Assembly (NCBI RefSeq): GCF_008831285.2
Contig: NC_045138.2
Location: 8,151,205 to 8,215,204 of the forward strand
From: Nymphaea colorata
Lineage: Eukaryota; Streptophyta; Magnoliopsida; Nymphaeales; Nymphaeaceae
Direction: 5' to 3'
Length of the DNA stretch: 64,000 bases
A model generated the notes under the pieces. That model was not told where the DNA came from and searched no databases. It saw nothing but the letters and a program-made list of their open reading frames with translations. The translations under genes were made by a program, and so were the position numbers. Shown here piece after piece: positions 1 through 12,893 of the stretch (position 1 is the stretch's first letter; every line of letters starts with the position of its first letter).

Positions 1-2400
1 TCAGTCATTGAGCCCGGCCGCCTGGCCCAGCCAAAATGCCCGGCCCTACAAATTATATGAATCTAGACTCTTTTGGGACATATCGAAACTTATATATAGT
101 ATTCAATGGTGTGATTCTAATGTTCCTTACATCACCACCATTTGATCAAATGGTCCAATGTTTTATGGATTAAAACTTGGCAGCTTTATTATTAAAAAAC
201 AATTTTTTTTTTCCAATAAGTAAAGTAGTAAACATGTTGAATTTATATATTTATGCCACTGGATTTAATGAAACAACTGATTTTAACAAGACAGAATTAT
301 TTATATAGAATTAAAAAGAGTATAAAAGGACACGAACTATTTGGTCCAATAATAAATTACTGCTCAACTTTTAAAAGTCGACAAATAAGGGCTCGATTTT
401 TAAGAGAAATTTGCAAAAAGTGCAACTTATCAATAGACAAAATTAATTTCTTATCAATAGAAAAAAATCAAATTTTCTAATCCTAGAAAGAGAAAAAAAG
501 ATTTCTAGTTCACGAAAACGGTGGACTGTTTGTTTCAGAATAATAAGTAGAAGAAAAGCGTTGTAGCAATTCCTACGCCAAAGGATTGAATTAATTAGCT
601 TATCAGTCCCGCACCTTCCGTCTTCTACTTAGAGACGTTAAGCAAGGAATTCGGGATTCATTACCACGAAATCCGGGGGAGGAATTTGGAAATCTTGGAT
701 TTCGTTGACAGGATTTGGTATCTTCCGAGTTGGCACCGGAAAAGGTCGCCGGTACTTTGCTTTCCATGGCACCTTTTTATACATTTTTTCTTTCACTTGT
801 TTTATAATTTTTTCGTCAATAAAATATTTAAAAGTGCCCTTAAAAAAACGCAACTTGTGAAATTAAATACTTTAAATAATACCTGTAAAGCGTTGATGTG
901 CCTGGAAATCGTCATGTTTAGTCAGAAGTGCGAGCTTGTGTTGGATAATGTCATCTACGATTATTCTTCTCAAACACTTTTTTTTTTTTTTTTTTTTCTC
1001 TGGCTTCATTCGCAGCCTGTGACGGAAGGAAAAGTACGTCGTTGTGTAGTCCATGGAGGGCATCTTTTTCCCCCTTTTTCTGAAAAGCAGCAAAAGTATT
1101 ATGGATATCGCGGCGATTCCAGCAAATGCTTGCTTGAACAGTTAAGAATTATATATATATATATATATATATATAGCAAATGCTTGCTTCAACAGTTAAG
1201 AATTTGCTATATATATATATTATACATTGGATGATGAGAATGAAATTTTAGAGTAATGACTAAGCTGTTCTGTTCGATTTAAGATGATGATCGATTTAAA
1301 GTAAAATAACAATAAAATAATAATTGACATTTTCTTCATCTAAGTATTAATTGGTACGTTTTTCTTTTTAAAAAGTTAAAAATTTAAAACAAATAAAAAA
1401 AAATTGAATGAAATACTTTGGAAAGAATATTCCATGGATCTTGAAAAACAAATTTTCATTTTTTAGAATAGTCTTATATATTGAAGAATGCACATGCTAT
1501 ATTAGTAGGACACATAACCTTATATATAACTAATATTATATTATTTCATCAAAATATGACTTACAAGCTTATTTATACTTATGGTTATTTGAAATTTACA
1601 AAATATAATTAAATGATGATAATCTAAGCTACACAATTTTTTCTATTAGCGTATTGGCCATAGCTACCTGTAGCCCATAATAATCAGATCCTAAATATTG
1701 AACGACTTCATAAACTTCTTAAATTTCTAGTAGTGAATAATTTTAAAAACTGTTAAGACTTCTAAACTAAATAGGGGTAAAAATTTGTAGAGCACATATG
1801 CATTAGAACCATATTGAGGAACATAGTGACTGTTTCCCTATAAAAATAACTTGGATATTAGTTAATAAATGAATAAAGCAATAATTTTTCAAAAAGGTAT
1901 TAATTATGAAAGAGAGCGAGACAGTTAGTTTTAATTTTTTCTATAAAATAAAAAATTACAAAATCACTCACACTCTTTTGATAATTTTTATATATTGGTA
2001 TTCAAGTTTGTGACCCATGACTTTTTAACGGTAACAACTAACAACAACAAAAATCCAACACAAAAATAAGAAGATCAAATCATGTTTGACACCGACGCAG
2101 CTTAGGACCCCGAAGGCAGGGAGAATGGGGGGCCTTCGAGCATTTTTCGAGCGGTGGGATTAATTCCCTTTGCTCACTCAAAATCATGTTCGACCTCATT
2201 GATTCATGTTAATCACAACCAATTGAACTGATAAAGAAAAAAACAACTATATAAATTGTTTCTGGCACTCATCTATTTTGACTTTTTCTTTTCTCTCACT
2301 ACAAAAAATTAGATAGTACCGTACCGTTGTATCGCAACGGAAGGGTAGCGATTATTATGGAAAACGGAAATTTACTTCTCCCGTTATCCTTATGTTCTCG
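1..2400. other. AT-rich intergenic DNA, no gene seen
   Basis: Short open frames here (for example 253-480 and 686-1234) have biased composition, overlap others on both strands and resemble no family I know. The first 50 bases are GC-rich and repeat-like, with GCCCGGCC and GGCCC strings, and may be the end of a transposon cut by the window edge. Poly-T and (TA)n runs occur near 980-1000 and 1150-1175. I see nothing else. Confidence 0.6.
1121..1203. repeat. 29-bp direct repeat flanking a (TA)n tract
   Basis: The segments at 1121-1149 and 1175-1203 are nearly identical (AGCAAATGCTTGCTT then AACAGTTAAGAAT, one mismatch). They bracket an (AT)n run at about 1150-1175. This looks like a small local duplication with an expanded dinucleotide array. 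Confidence 0.8.
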
Positions 2401-2539
2401 TTTGAGAATATTACCCGTCGATTAGTTCTTGGAGTTGGAAGGAAATAAATAAGCACTGGACAAGAAAAAAACGAGAACAGATTTTAGGTAAATCCAAGAT
2501 GGGGAGATGCGGAGCGGGTGAAAAATTGAAATGGCATGA

Positions 2540-2542
<3 letters not shown>

Positions 2543-2583
<41 letters not shown>

Positions 2584-2697
2584 GTGGATACTTTTGAGAT
2601 TGTGACGAGGAGGATAAAGACATATCCATAACAACAAAAAACAGAGAGATCGGAAAACAACCTATTTACAGAGAGAGAGTTAGAGAGAGAGAGAGGT
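2543..2697 (+). promoter_or_regulatory. GA-rich promoter or leader of the NT-C2 gene
   Basis: A (GA)19 tract at 2543-2581 is followed by further GAGAGA runs at about 2671-2694. They lie about 550-700 bp upstream of the start codon. GA/CT repeats near plant transcription starts are known binding sites of BBR/BPC (GAGA-binding) factors. That this tract works that way is inferred from position only. No convincing TATA box was identified. Confidence 0.4.
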
Positions 2698-2901
2698 GGA
2701 CTTGGTGGCGTTTTGGAGGGAGGGAGAAGACTTGCTCTTTAGGTCGGTCCCATACCCTCCTGCCCCTCTTTTTCCTTCCTTCTTCCTTTTCATCTACTGC
2801 CATTCTGGGCTCTTTGTTTGTGGGGGCTCTTTTCCGTGTTCCTAGTTCGAGACCCCAGCGTTTTGGTGTTCTGGCATCTGCCTTGCGGGGTATAGGAAAA
2901 G

Positions 2902-3017
2902 GTAAGTGAAGAAATGCAGCAGTCTTCTTAATCTCTCCTCAAATTTTCTTTGACTATTTCTTTGTATGCTTGCTCAACATGACATCAAATGGGTGTTGCC
3001 ATTTTTGTTCTCGGCAG
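2902..3017 (+). other. Putative 5' UTR intron of the NT-C2 gene
   Basis: A strong donor (AAAAG|GTAAGTG at 2902) and a plausible acceptor (TTCTCGGCAG ending at 3017) would define a 116-bp intron in the leader. It lies upstream of the ATG at 3250 in a T-rich stretch. This is predicted from splice consensus only. Confidence 0.45.
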
Positions 3018-3249
3018 ATAAAGGTCGAACAGAGAGCAGGACAGAAGGAAAGAGAGAACCAGTTCTTTGCCCCTTTCATTCCCTTGGTGAAACTCCGGGG
3101 CTACCCTTTTTCTTCTTCTTATTCCTTTACCTTTTCTTTCTTCTGTTTTGGCGATTTGGAACGTGCTATTGGAGAGGAGTTGATTGATCGGAGAGGTGGT
3201 GGTAGGGGGTGGGGGGTGTGATCGGGAGGTGGGGAGGGGTCAGGGAGTG

Positions 3250-6200
3250 ATGGTTGTGAAGATGATGAAGTGGCGGCCATGGCCGCCCCTCATCACGAAG
3301 AAATACCAGGTGAAACTGGTTTTGAAGAGGATCGAAGGGGTGGTACTGGAGGAGGCGCCCGCTGCCGGAGGCGGCGAAGGAACTAGATTCATGGTGGAGA
3401 TCAAATGGAAAGGGCAGAAGCCTGCTTTTACGTCCTTGAGGAGGAAGGTTGTCAGGAATTTCACGGCGGAGCGCACTGTCTCGAAGAAGAAGGACGGCCA
3501 AGAGGAGGGAGATGGAGGGGTGGTCGTGGAATGGCAAGAGGAGTTTTCAAACGTGTGCACTCTCTCGTCTTACAAAGAGAATTGCTTTCATCCGTGGGAG
3601 ATTTCCTTCACCCTGTTGAATGTAGGCGGACTTTCCTTTCCCTTTCTTTTGCTCCTCTTTCTCTTACTTTCTTTTGCGAGGGGAAGAAGCGTTTCTCTCC
3701 CCTGTTTCGTTCCTATATCTACGTTGCGCATTTATTTCTGCGTTGAGTTGCTTCGTACTGATTTATCCAGGCCCGATGGTTTCCTTTTCACCGTTTGTTT
3801 TTATCCATGGTTGTATACTTTCTAATCTATCGAGCATGGGCGATTATCTTTTTCTTTTTTTTATGCATTTAGTGGAAAGTAATATCCTTTAAGACTGAGG
3901 GCTACCACTTTGTGCTTTGAACTGTTAAGATTATGTGATTTATGGAACGTGTGATTTAGTTTTTCATTTTCCTTCTCTTTTGCTCTTGCTTGTAAAAAAT
4001 GGTTCTCATTTTCTGTTTTTTTTTCCCCTTTTGATATATGTTACTAACTGAAGCATCATTGATATTGTTCCTAATGGGAGAATGGAGGTGTTCATTAGAT
4101 GATGCCTAGGATTTTGGAATTGTGTTAATAAGACTTTGTGGTCATTACTAGGATTCTGATATAAAATCTGTTACTAGGTCCTTTGTTTTTATGTATCTGT
4201 TTGGTGCTGGCTTCTATTGCCAAACTTGTTCCATTTTGTTGTTTGTCCCGTGGTTTAGTTTGGTAGAAGCACTATCTCTTTCCCTTATATGGCAACAAAT
4301 TCCAATTTTTTTTCTTGTGCATCATTGTTTTAGCGGTTTGCTTGATAATCATATATTGAACAAGGGCATAACTTTTGGAACTTCAGATTCTTTTTTTCAT
4401 CAAGGTAAGTGTAAAATTTCCATGACCAGGCATGGGTCATGGCTGTGTGAAAACTTTGTTGTGGTTGAAGGCCTGATGCTAATAACGTGATTGTTACTTG
4501 TTAGTCTTTCACTACTGCTGAACAGTTTAATCTGATATAGCTTTCTATGTCTGTGCTAGTGTCCCTAACTCCCTATATTAATATTTCATAGCTACTAAGG
4601 ACATGATAGTTCTTTTTATGGGGGATTGTATGATGTAAACCTATTCAAAAGTGGATTCTTGGTTCAAATATTCTTTCCTTGTAGGTATTCTAAATATTCC
4701 AATGTTACTAGTTAATTCACCTAGAAGATTGTTAATTCAAGTAACATGATTGTTAATCTTTCACTATTGCTGAACAGTTTATCTGATAGAGCTTTCTGTG
4801 TCTGTGCTAGTGTCCCTACATTAATATTTCATAGCTACTAAGGACATGGTAGTTCTTTTTATGGGGGATTGTATGATGTAAACCTATTCAAAAGTGGGAT
4901 GTAAACCTATTCAAAAGTGGATTCTTGGTTCAAATATTCTTTCCTTGTAGGTATTCTAAATATTCAAATGTTACTAGTTAATTCACCTAGAAGATTCTCC
5001 TTTCTAGAGCATACTTTTTGGGAAACAGTTGGTGGGAAAGAATTGGATTTCTTAATATCCTTTTTTAATTTTGTTTTGTTTTGTTTTGGAGGGGTTTGAA
5101 TTCACCCAGAGTGTCCATTATGTGAAACACGGACTGAATACTGGTTGAGAATAAGTATAACAGAACTTCACAGTTTAAGTCGCTTGAATCTATTAACATG
5201 TTGTTGTACAGACCTTATTTATGAATTTAGGTGACAGTCACATTTTGTATTCTGCTAGGCTTTGCATTTTGATGTTTTATGTTTTAGTGCTATGGCCTTT
5301 TGCTGTCCATTAGAAAAATGCTGATATTACTGGAGAACAATTTGGGCTTCGTTTCACTCTTTATTATGTGCATGATCAGTTGTTGGGACTCCCTTTTCTT
5401 ATGAAGAAATTTCTTTGGAAAAACAGTTATACCTCTTATTCAAGATTGTTTTATCACATCTCACTTGATGTCACTATATTTTAGGTCTCAAGTCAGGGAC
5501 CAAAAAACAAAATGACTGTTACTGGGACTGCAACAGTCAACTTGGCAGACTTTGTGGCTGCAATGGAAGAGAAGGAAGTTGAGTCAAATGTTCTTGTCGC
5601 TTTGCCAGGCGGGTCTGCTCAACCTCAACCAACACTGACTGTGAGGGCCATATAAGACTCTTTTATTTATATCCTATCATCAATTAGCTTTTGTTGTACA
5701 AAACTGCAAAGACGATAAATACCCAAAAATTGAAATTACGTAGCCAATAGCATTTTTTGTGCATGACACTTCTTTGCCTTGCTCCATATCTGCATGTCCA
5801 TATAATATGTTTCTTTTGCTTATTATGTAGATTTCTTTTTGGTCAAAATTGCAGTTCTCTTTCAGCTTGTTGGAACTGAGAAATGCTCAAGAACCTTCTG
5901 AATCTGTTCCAAGATTACCTGCAGCGTTGTCCCCTCTGAGTGAGGAAGCTTCACTTGGTGAGAAAGAAGAGCTTTCAGCCCTCAAAGCCAGCCTGAGAAA
6001 AGTCAAAATATTAACCAACTATGTGTCTACTCGGAGAACAAAGAAGGCATTTAGAGAGGATGAAAGCAGTGATGGAAGATACTCTGGCCCCAGTGATGAT
6101 GCTGAATATGCATACCCATTTGATACAGATTCCATTGGCGATGCTGATCAAGGGGTTAATGATGACAAAGAAAGCTCTAGCTTTAGAAAATCATTCAGCT

Positions 6201-8040
6201 ATGGAACACTGTCATCAGCAAACTATGTTGGTGGATCTTATTACCCTGGAATAGGAATTGATGAAGGCAATGAGGGATGGGTCTATTACAGCAATCACAG
6301 GTCTGAGGCAGGTGGCTCTCTTGCTGAGGAGTCATCATCAGGTTATGTGGAGCCATCTAGTATACAGTCATCAAAGCGGAGCATTCTTCCTTGGAGGAAA
6401 AGGAAGCTTAGTTTCAGATCACCAAAGTCAAAGGGAGAGCCACTCCTAAAGAAACAATATGCTGAAGAAGGTGGTGATGACATTGATTTTGATCGTCGAC
6501 AGCTCAGCTCATCAGACGAGTCTTTTGCTCTAGGGGTATGTATTACGCGTGCATAATATGTTATACTGTCATTGTTATTATATGCCAAATGAGTATGCGA
6601 TGATGCATTTTCATATAATCCAATGGATTCAGTTGATCTGAAAATGCCATTTTTTTTTTAATTATGAATGGTCATTATAGCATCTAAACTTATTATGTTT
6701 GAAGATAAATAAATAACATGCTTCTCAGATGTCCTGTTATTTTTTGTAGATTTTTATGTATCTGCCTTCTGGTTTTTGGTGCATTGTTTTTAATCTCTCC
6801 ATGATTTTTGTCTGTTATGCTCTATGAATAAAGATATTGATGACGGTGTTGTGTTAAAAAACTGAAGGCCATGGCAATGTCATTATTGTTTAGCCACAGT
6901 TTATCCCTCTCAAGCGGTCCTCCGAAAAGCAATTTGTCCAAGTTGTTTACTTTTTTGGATGATCATTAACTAATGTATTTCATGCTCTTGCAGTGGACTA
7001 AAGGGGAGGAGGATGCAGCTGCAAATCGGTCCTCTGTGTCAGACTTTGGAGATGACAGTTTTGCTGTAGGCCATTGGGAGAGCAAAGAAGTAATCAGTCG
7101 GGATGGACACATGAAGCTGTGCACAGAAGTATTTTTTGCTTCCATCGATCAGCGCAGTGAACGAGCTGCTGGTGAGAGTGCATGCACTGCTCTTGTCGCT
7201 GTAATTGCAGATTGGTTGCAGTGCAACAGAGACATTATGCCTAACAAGTCACAGTTTGATAGCCTGATCAGAGAAGGTTCACTGGAATGGAGGAATTTAT
7301 GTGAGAACGAGGCCTACATGCAGCGGTTTCCAGACAAACATTTTGATCTAGAAACAGTTCTCGAAGCGAAGGTCCGGCCGCTTTCAGTTAAACATGAGAA
7401 ATCTTTTGTGGGCTTCTTCCATCCTGATGGAATGGATGATGGGTTTGAATTCTTACAAGGTGCAATGTCATTTGATAGCATCTGGGAGGAGATCAGCAAT
7501 GCTATGTTGAACTGTTCAGATTGTGGACCCCATGTTTACATTGTAAGCTGGAACGATCACTTTTTCATCCTCAAAGTTGAAGCTGATGCATACTACATTG
7601 TTGACACACTTGGAGAAAGGCTTTTTGAAGGTTGTAGTGAAGCTTATATTCTGAAGTTCAACAAAGATACCTCCATCTTCAAATTACCAGAAGAACCTGA
7701 GGGTAAATCCCCCAATGATTCCCAGACATCCCTTGTGGAACCAAAAGGCCAGCAGCAGCCTGAGGTCGATGCAAGTGGATCATCAGAGAAAGAAGCAATG
7801 GACAACAACACGACTCAAGATGAGCTCATATGCAGTGGAAAGGAGTCATGCAAGGAGTACATCAAGAATTTCTTAGCCGCCATTCCTTTGAGGGAATTGC
7901 AGGTGGATATCAAGAAGGGCTTGATGACTACTCCTCTTCATCAACGTCTGCAGATTGAGTTCCACTACACAGCATACTTCACACCACCCTCTACAGAAGT
8001 AGCTGTAGTACAGGTGCCCACAGAACCATCTCTAACATGA
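3250..8040 (+). CDS. NT-C2 (EEIG1/EHBP1 N-terminal type) domain protein, 751 aa, four exons
   Basis: Exons are 3250-3621, 5485-5640, 5855-6535 and 6994-8040. All introns are phase 0 with GT-AG ends, and the stop is TGA at 8038-8040. The start gives MVVKMMKWRPWPPL, the usual N-terminus of this plant family. Residues ~10-175 (exons 1-2) form the NT-C2 domain, a C2-like fold thought to bind membranes or proteins. Exon 3 encodes a Ser/Asp/Glu-rich linker, probably disordered, with blocks such as KSFSYGTL, SSKRSILPWRKRKLSFRSPK and GGDDIDFDRRQLS. Exon 4 encodes a conserved globular C-terminal domain (~435-735) with ERAAGESACTALVAVIADW, SLEWRNLCENE and VYIVSWNDHFFILKVEAD. Length matches plant homologues (about 700-750 aa). 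The molecular role is not established. No transmembrane segment or signal peptide is visible. The gene is complete, and intron 1 (1.86 kb) carries a tandem duplication. Confidence 0.93.
4484..4996 (+). repeat. ~250-bp tandem duplication inside intron 1
   Basis: Copies at 4484-4730 and 4743-4996 share long near-identical blocks (CTAGTGTCCCTA, GCTACTAAGGACATG, TTCACCTAGAAGATT). The second copy holds a nested duplication of about 23 bp (ATGTAAACCTATTCAAAAGTGG) at about 4876-4921. It lies wholly within the intron, so the protein is unaffected. Confidence 0.85.
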
Positions 8041-10620
8041 AAATCATTGGAGTCGAAGATTCCAATGATACTTTTGATCGAAGAAAGTTATTTATGCTTT
8101 TAACAATTTAACACAACTCGTCAACCTTCTGTACATGGCTTCCTTGACCTGTTTTTTTCTTTCTTGTTTCCTGTGTATGTCACCCTTACTTCTGGCTTCT
8201 GTTTTCTTGATGCTGTCATAAACGTTACGGTTACTACCTCTCTTAACAAGAAAAATTTGTGTTAGCTTTCAATCTAGTTATCTTGAGAACTGTTAAATTC
8301 TTTAATGGTGGTAATATAGAAGGCTTGTTCTAAAAGTTTTTTTTGTCTTTTTTCCTTAGTATTTTGCTCGTTCTCAATGCTGCACTGACTTCTTGTCTTT
8401 CTGTCATGCAATCCTGTACAGAGGGTGATTTTCTTTAGTGGTGGTAGGTTGTGGTAGCCATGGCTGACTTTGGGTGGAGTGGACGTTTGGTGTGCTTTTT
8501 AAAATTGCCCCACCAATATCATCTGTCTGTCTTTGCTTTTAGCAGGTGGGTCCTATGAGTTTGAATGCCAACCACCAAAATGACTCCAAGTGTTATTGCG
8601 AACTTGCTGTTATCTCACATACGCTGGTGGGATGCATTTACCACCACTGGAAAATCGTTCATCCGCCTATGAAGTCCAATTCCCCAATAGCATACCCAAA
8701 TTTAAGAAGTCACTGTCATAAAATTGTTTCTGCAGAAAAGTCCGCAGGAAAGGTTTGCTGGTTTTCAAAATTTCTTGTTTTTTATAATGAAGATTGTCAG
8801 GATGGCTAAAATTTGAAAGTGAAAAAGCAACAAAAACGTCAGGACCCTCTTTTTAATCGAGTTAAAAACTTAAAAGAATTGCTGCATAACAAGAAAAGAC
8901 AGGATTGGTGATAGTCACCTTTCCTCTGCAATGCATGGGCATTTGACGATCACAGGTAAAAGTGAGTTTCTCCAAAAGTAGGCAATTGTTGAGGTAGCTG
9001 CTATGTAACGCTCTGGTTGGTTAAAAGGAAGCGTCCCAAGGGGCTCCTCCAGGAATCAAAGCTCCTAGCTAGTAAAGGAAAAAAAAGGAAAGGGAAATTT
9101 CCTTCCTGGGGCCTATTTCTTTTCTTATAATCTAAAAAAGGGGACCACATTTAGTCTTCTTAATGAGAACCACCCTTTTCGTAAAATCTGCCAAGGTTAA
9201 AACATGAAAAAGCGAAGCTTAGCAGAAAACAATAAAATGCAACAATTTAATAGAGGATTGAAAGAAGTTTGCAAGTAGAGATTAACTTCAGTTAAGGTCT
9301 GCATTCAACAGTTCCCACAAAGACTCTTATAAGAAAATCACAAATCTGAATGCCCTTTTAAAATCAAAATCAACATGAGGTCCAAAACAAAAAATTTTCA
9401 GGAAAAGAGAAAAACCAGTGGTAGTGGGCAGAGGTCCAAAAGAGGCCTAGCAGTTGGAGAGGGGGAAAAGGTATTGCTTGGGGCCTTGGCTCTCTCAACA
9501 TTTAAAAGGAAAAGAATTCAAAAGGAAAAACGCCAACACGTGCACTGTTGAATATTGGCAGGCTGGAAAGATGGAGAGAATCATGGCAGCTGCACATGGG
9601 CGCCTTGCAGTGGGGGACTGTGGTCCTTCTTCTTCCACCATGGATTTTGTTCCTTCTTGGAGAGTTCAAAGGGGAAGACAGCCTCCCTTCCCTTCCTGCT
9701 CGTCCATCTGTCCTTCTTGGGGTTCCCAGACTTCTGCCACTCCGTGCCTCGGCATCGCCCATGTCCAGCTCGCTCTCCCAAAGATACTCCCATGTTCTCG
9801 AGTTGATCAGCTCTTTTAGCGTTCCATGTGCCCGAGTTTGATCTGGTCATCTTCCTTTTAGGGTGCTTGTGAGATGGTGCTTGCCTCGTGATTCAGTTTA
9901 AAAGTTGGATTTGGACCCAAAGTTGGACTCGGATTGAGTTGGGAGTTAAAAAATCAATTTCTGGTCAGATTTGGATTCATATATAGTATAGTTTTTTTCT
10001 TAATCTGCATTCGAATACGAATTCAAATCCGAATATATATATGATCTTTCGATAAAATGGCCGATCGATGTGGTAAAGAGTTCATCGGATTCGGTGTTTC
10101 TCTTTCTTTTGCTATGTATATAGATCATCGTTGCATAAAGGCAAAAATGAAAATATTAAACACCAAAAATTTGTTATGTGAAGTGTTGTAATATCTACGG
10201 CAATTTTCAATCAAGTCCCACCTCATAATCTAGATTGAATGAAGCAGTGTTGTGATACAGTAGTAGTTTATAGAAGCGATGCAGCTCATTAGTTGTTCAA
10301 CATGGTCTATAAGAATGAACCATTTTTCGAGGAAACATTTTTTGGGTTGGAAACATGTTGATGAATTCTAATTTCTCAAGTATTATGAGGAAGCCTCCTT
10401 CTCAAGAAAACGGACATGTACCTGTCTTAGCAATATCGTTGGATTCTATCATTCCTAATTAAGACTTCAATTAGGGTTAGACTTGGTTTGAGGATATTGA
10501 CATTTTGTATTGTATAAAATTCAATTCAAGTCCAACTCTAATGCATTTTGCTGTCCCAACTGTGCAACATGCTTGCAACTCCTCAACTTTGCTTGACACA
10601 TAAAAGCAAATACCAATAGG
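8041..10620. other. 3' UTR and intergenic DNA, no supported gene
   Basis: The NT-C2 3' UTR begins here; its polyadenylation site cannot be placed. A GC-richer patch at about 9450-9850 is open in several frames on both strands (frames of 83-121 aa). The frames overlap one another and resemble no known family, so I do not call a gene. The rest is AT-rich with short GGATTTGGA-type repeats near 9900-9990. Confidence 0.55.
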
Positions 10621-10628
10621 GCTGAACA

Positions 10629-10797
10629 CAGTGGCGGAGTCACATATAAGCTAGTGGGGGCAGTTGCCCACACTAACATATCAATTTATTTCATTTTTAC
10701 AGATCATTTAATATTTACTTTGTTATACATGTAAGTGCCTCTTCAAGTACTAAAACCTGTGAATCAGCTTTAGAAAAAATTTCTGGCTCCTCCATTG
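10629..10797. mobile_element. Old hAT-type MITE (169 bp)
   Basis: It begins CAGTGGCGGAGTCAC and ends with the inverted form CTGGCTCCTCCATTG, so the termini match imperfectly. Flanks GCTGAACA and GTTGAAGA agree at 6 of 8 positions, as expected of a decayed 8-bp hAT target duplication. Termini and length match the copies at 11685 and 22287. Confidence 0.65.
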
Positions 10798-10805
10798 GTT
10801 GAAGA

Positions 10806-11512
10806 TGAGTGAGTTAAGCTCGAACTCGGCTCGTTTAAGTTCGAGTCGAGATTTGGCTGAAGCTTAGCGGAGCTGGCTAGCCTGAGCCGGTTAATAGAAA
10901 AGTGAACTTTTCACTTGAATGATGACAAAGGGACTTAACACATGATCTCAGGTCTTTGAGACACTAGAAAACCCACTTCCGATGCAACCCTGCGAGAGGG
11001 ATAAGCTCCCCAACCTTTTATTGAAGTAAGCTGTACAAAATAAACAAAGCCTCGACTAGACAATAGCACTACTGGGCAAAGGTATCTCCATTTATTTATA
11101 AGGATGACATGGAGAGGGCAAATCCAATCCCTCCAAAGCAGGCGAGGTTATGGTTTGCGTATCACATTCCACACATCCCTCTGTGAAAATTTAGAGATCT
11201 CTTTGTCATTCCAATAGAGCTGGTCAGGCTTCTCTCTATCTAGAAGAGGACCCTTGGAGTTTGTCAGCGATAAACCGAAGGAAACCATCACTCCAATTCA
11301 TGCTTAAATAGGAAGTAGAGCTCACACTTTGCTGAACACTAGAAAACCCACTTCAACTGTCTTTTTGTGAAGCACATTATTCATATTCTCATTACAACTT
11401 ATAAGCACAACTTATTTACTTGATCGAGTTCATTTCTCAACTCAAACTCGACTCATTTATTAAATGCACCGAACTCAACAAGTTTAATGCGCGAGTTCGA
11501 GTTCTTAATTGC
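10806..11512. other. Intergenic DNA with CTCGAACTCG-type repeats
   Basis: Runs such as GCTCGAACTCGGCTCG (about 10820-10850) and GCGAGTTCGAGTTC (about 11490-11503) recall a motif common in plant transposons. No termini or target duplication could be fixed, and no gene is visible. Confidence 0.35.
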
Positions 11513-11684
11513 CAATGAAAAAGAAGTCTATAGAGATGAAAGTTGTTCAATATATCCCATAGTGGTCTTGTGGGATGTACCCCTTTTGAAAAATATTTTA
11601 AACTACCCAAATGGAGGATTTTGTGTGGTGTTGTGGAAGGTACCCCCATGAAGAAGATTCTAAAACACCCATATGATCTTTGTG

Positions 11685-11860
11685 TAGGGGCGGAGCCAAG
11701 GGGGGCCTGGCCCCACTTCATTTTTTTTTTAATTTACATATAAATTTTTAAAAATTTTATTTGTCTTGTATAAAATTTTTGAAAAATGATATTTCGGCTC
11801 GTGTCAAAATTTAGAAAATTTAATTCGCCCCTCCTCATGAAAAATTTCTCTCTGCCCATG
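11685..11860. mobile_element. hAT-type MITE (176 bp)
   Basis: It begins TAGGGGCGGAGCCAAG and ends CTCTGCCCATG, an imperfect inverted repeat of the hAT GGGGCGGAG type. Flanks TCTTTGTG and TGTTTATG agree at 6 of 8 bases. The interior has the GGCCTGGCCCC block also seen in the related copy at 22287, and the length is the same. It has no coding capacity. Confidence 0.65.
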
Positions 11861-11869
11861 TGTTTATGG

Positions 11870-12342
11870 ACTTCTTTGAAAAGTTTTCCCATGTGTTTAT
11901 GTACTTCTTTGAAAAGTTTTCATTTTTGGCCGTAGTTTTAAATTCGTAATTAACGTTTTCTGGCTTAATTTCTTGACAGTATTCGTGTTATTTTGCTAGC
12001 AAACATTGTCTGTTTGAGTGGAACTAACTAAAATGTCAGTCATGTTGGAAGAAATGGCAAGTGGTCGCTATTGGTGGTGTACAAAATTGAAGAACGCTTT
12101 TAAAATTAAAAGGACAACATTGAAAACAATAAACTAAGCTCGACGAATTCAAAACAGCGTGATCAACGGTGGACCCAAACCAAACCAGAGGCAATGGCGT
12201 GCAAATGGAGAACGACATTAAAGGGTCAAGGAAAAAGTGTCAGCCCGCTCGGTTTTGAACCACATGTATAGTATTCTTTATACAAGAACTTCTATTAAAA
12301 AAACTTGCTTACCTTTCAAATGAAGGAATATGCTACTACATG

Positions 12343-12377
<35 letters not shown>

Positions 12378-12420
12378 GGTTTAGGTCATAGCCTTTAGCA
12401 ATGCTAGTAAAGTATATTCC

Positions 12421-12466
<46 letters not shown>

Positions 12467-12802
12467 TGATTCTGCCTTTTTTTAGTCATCCAACATCTAA
12501 CGAGAACTGTTTGACCTAATAGAACAAATGGTCAAGAAAAAAGTAATGAACATTTTTGTCATTATTAGTTCATACCATTTTCTCATTGTTTTACTTTCAA
12601 CAATTTATTTTTTTCAAAGGACGACCATGATTAGATGAACTTTGGCAATGCTATTAAACTATGCATACTACCACTCTTATCGGGCATGAGGTGTGAGATG
12701 AGGCGCATTTCCTTCATTTCATTTGGGCAGTACTCTTTTTTGTGGGGTGAAATGGAGTGGAGGGAGGTTCCTCTTTTTATCCTGTCTCTCCAGATGATTC
12801 CA

Positions 12803-12893
<91 letters not shown>

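Noticed and set aside
3166-3560. Frames of 106 and 123 codons on - over NT-C2 exon 1
   Set aside because: They lie antisense to a well-supported conserved exon.
9454-9850. Cluster of 83-121-codon frames on both strands
   Set aside because: Several frames are open at once, with no recognisable domain, no exon partners and no consistent coding signal.
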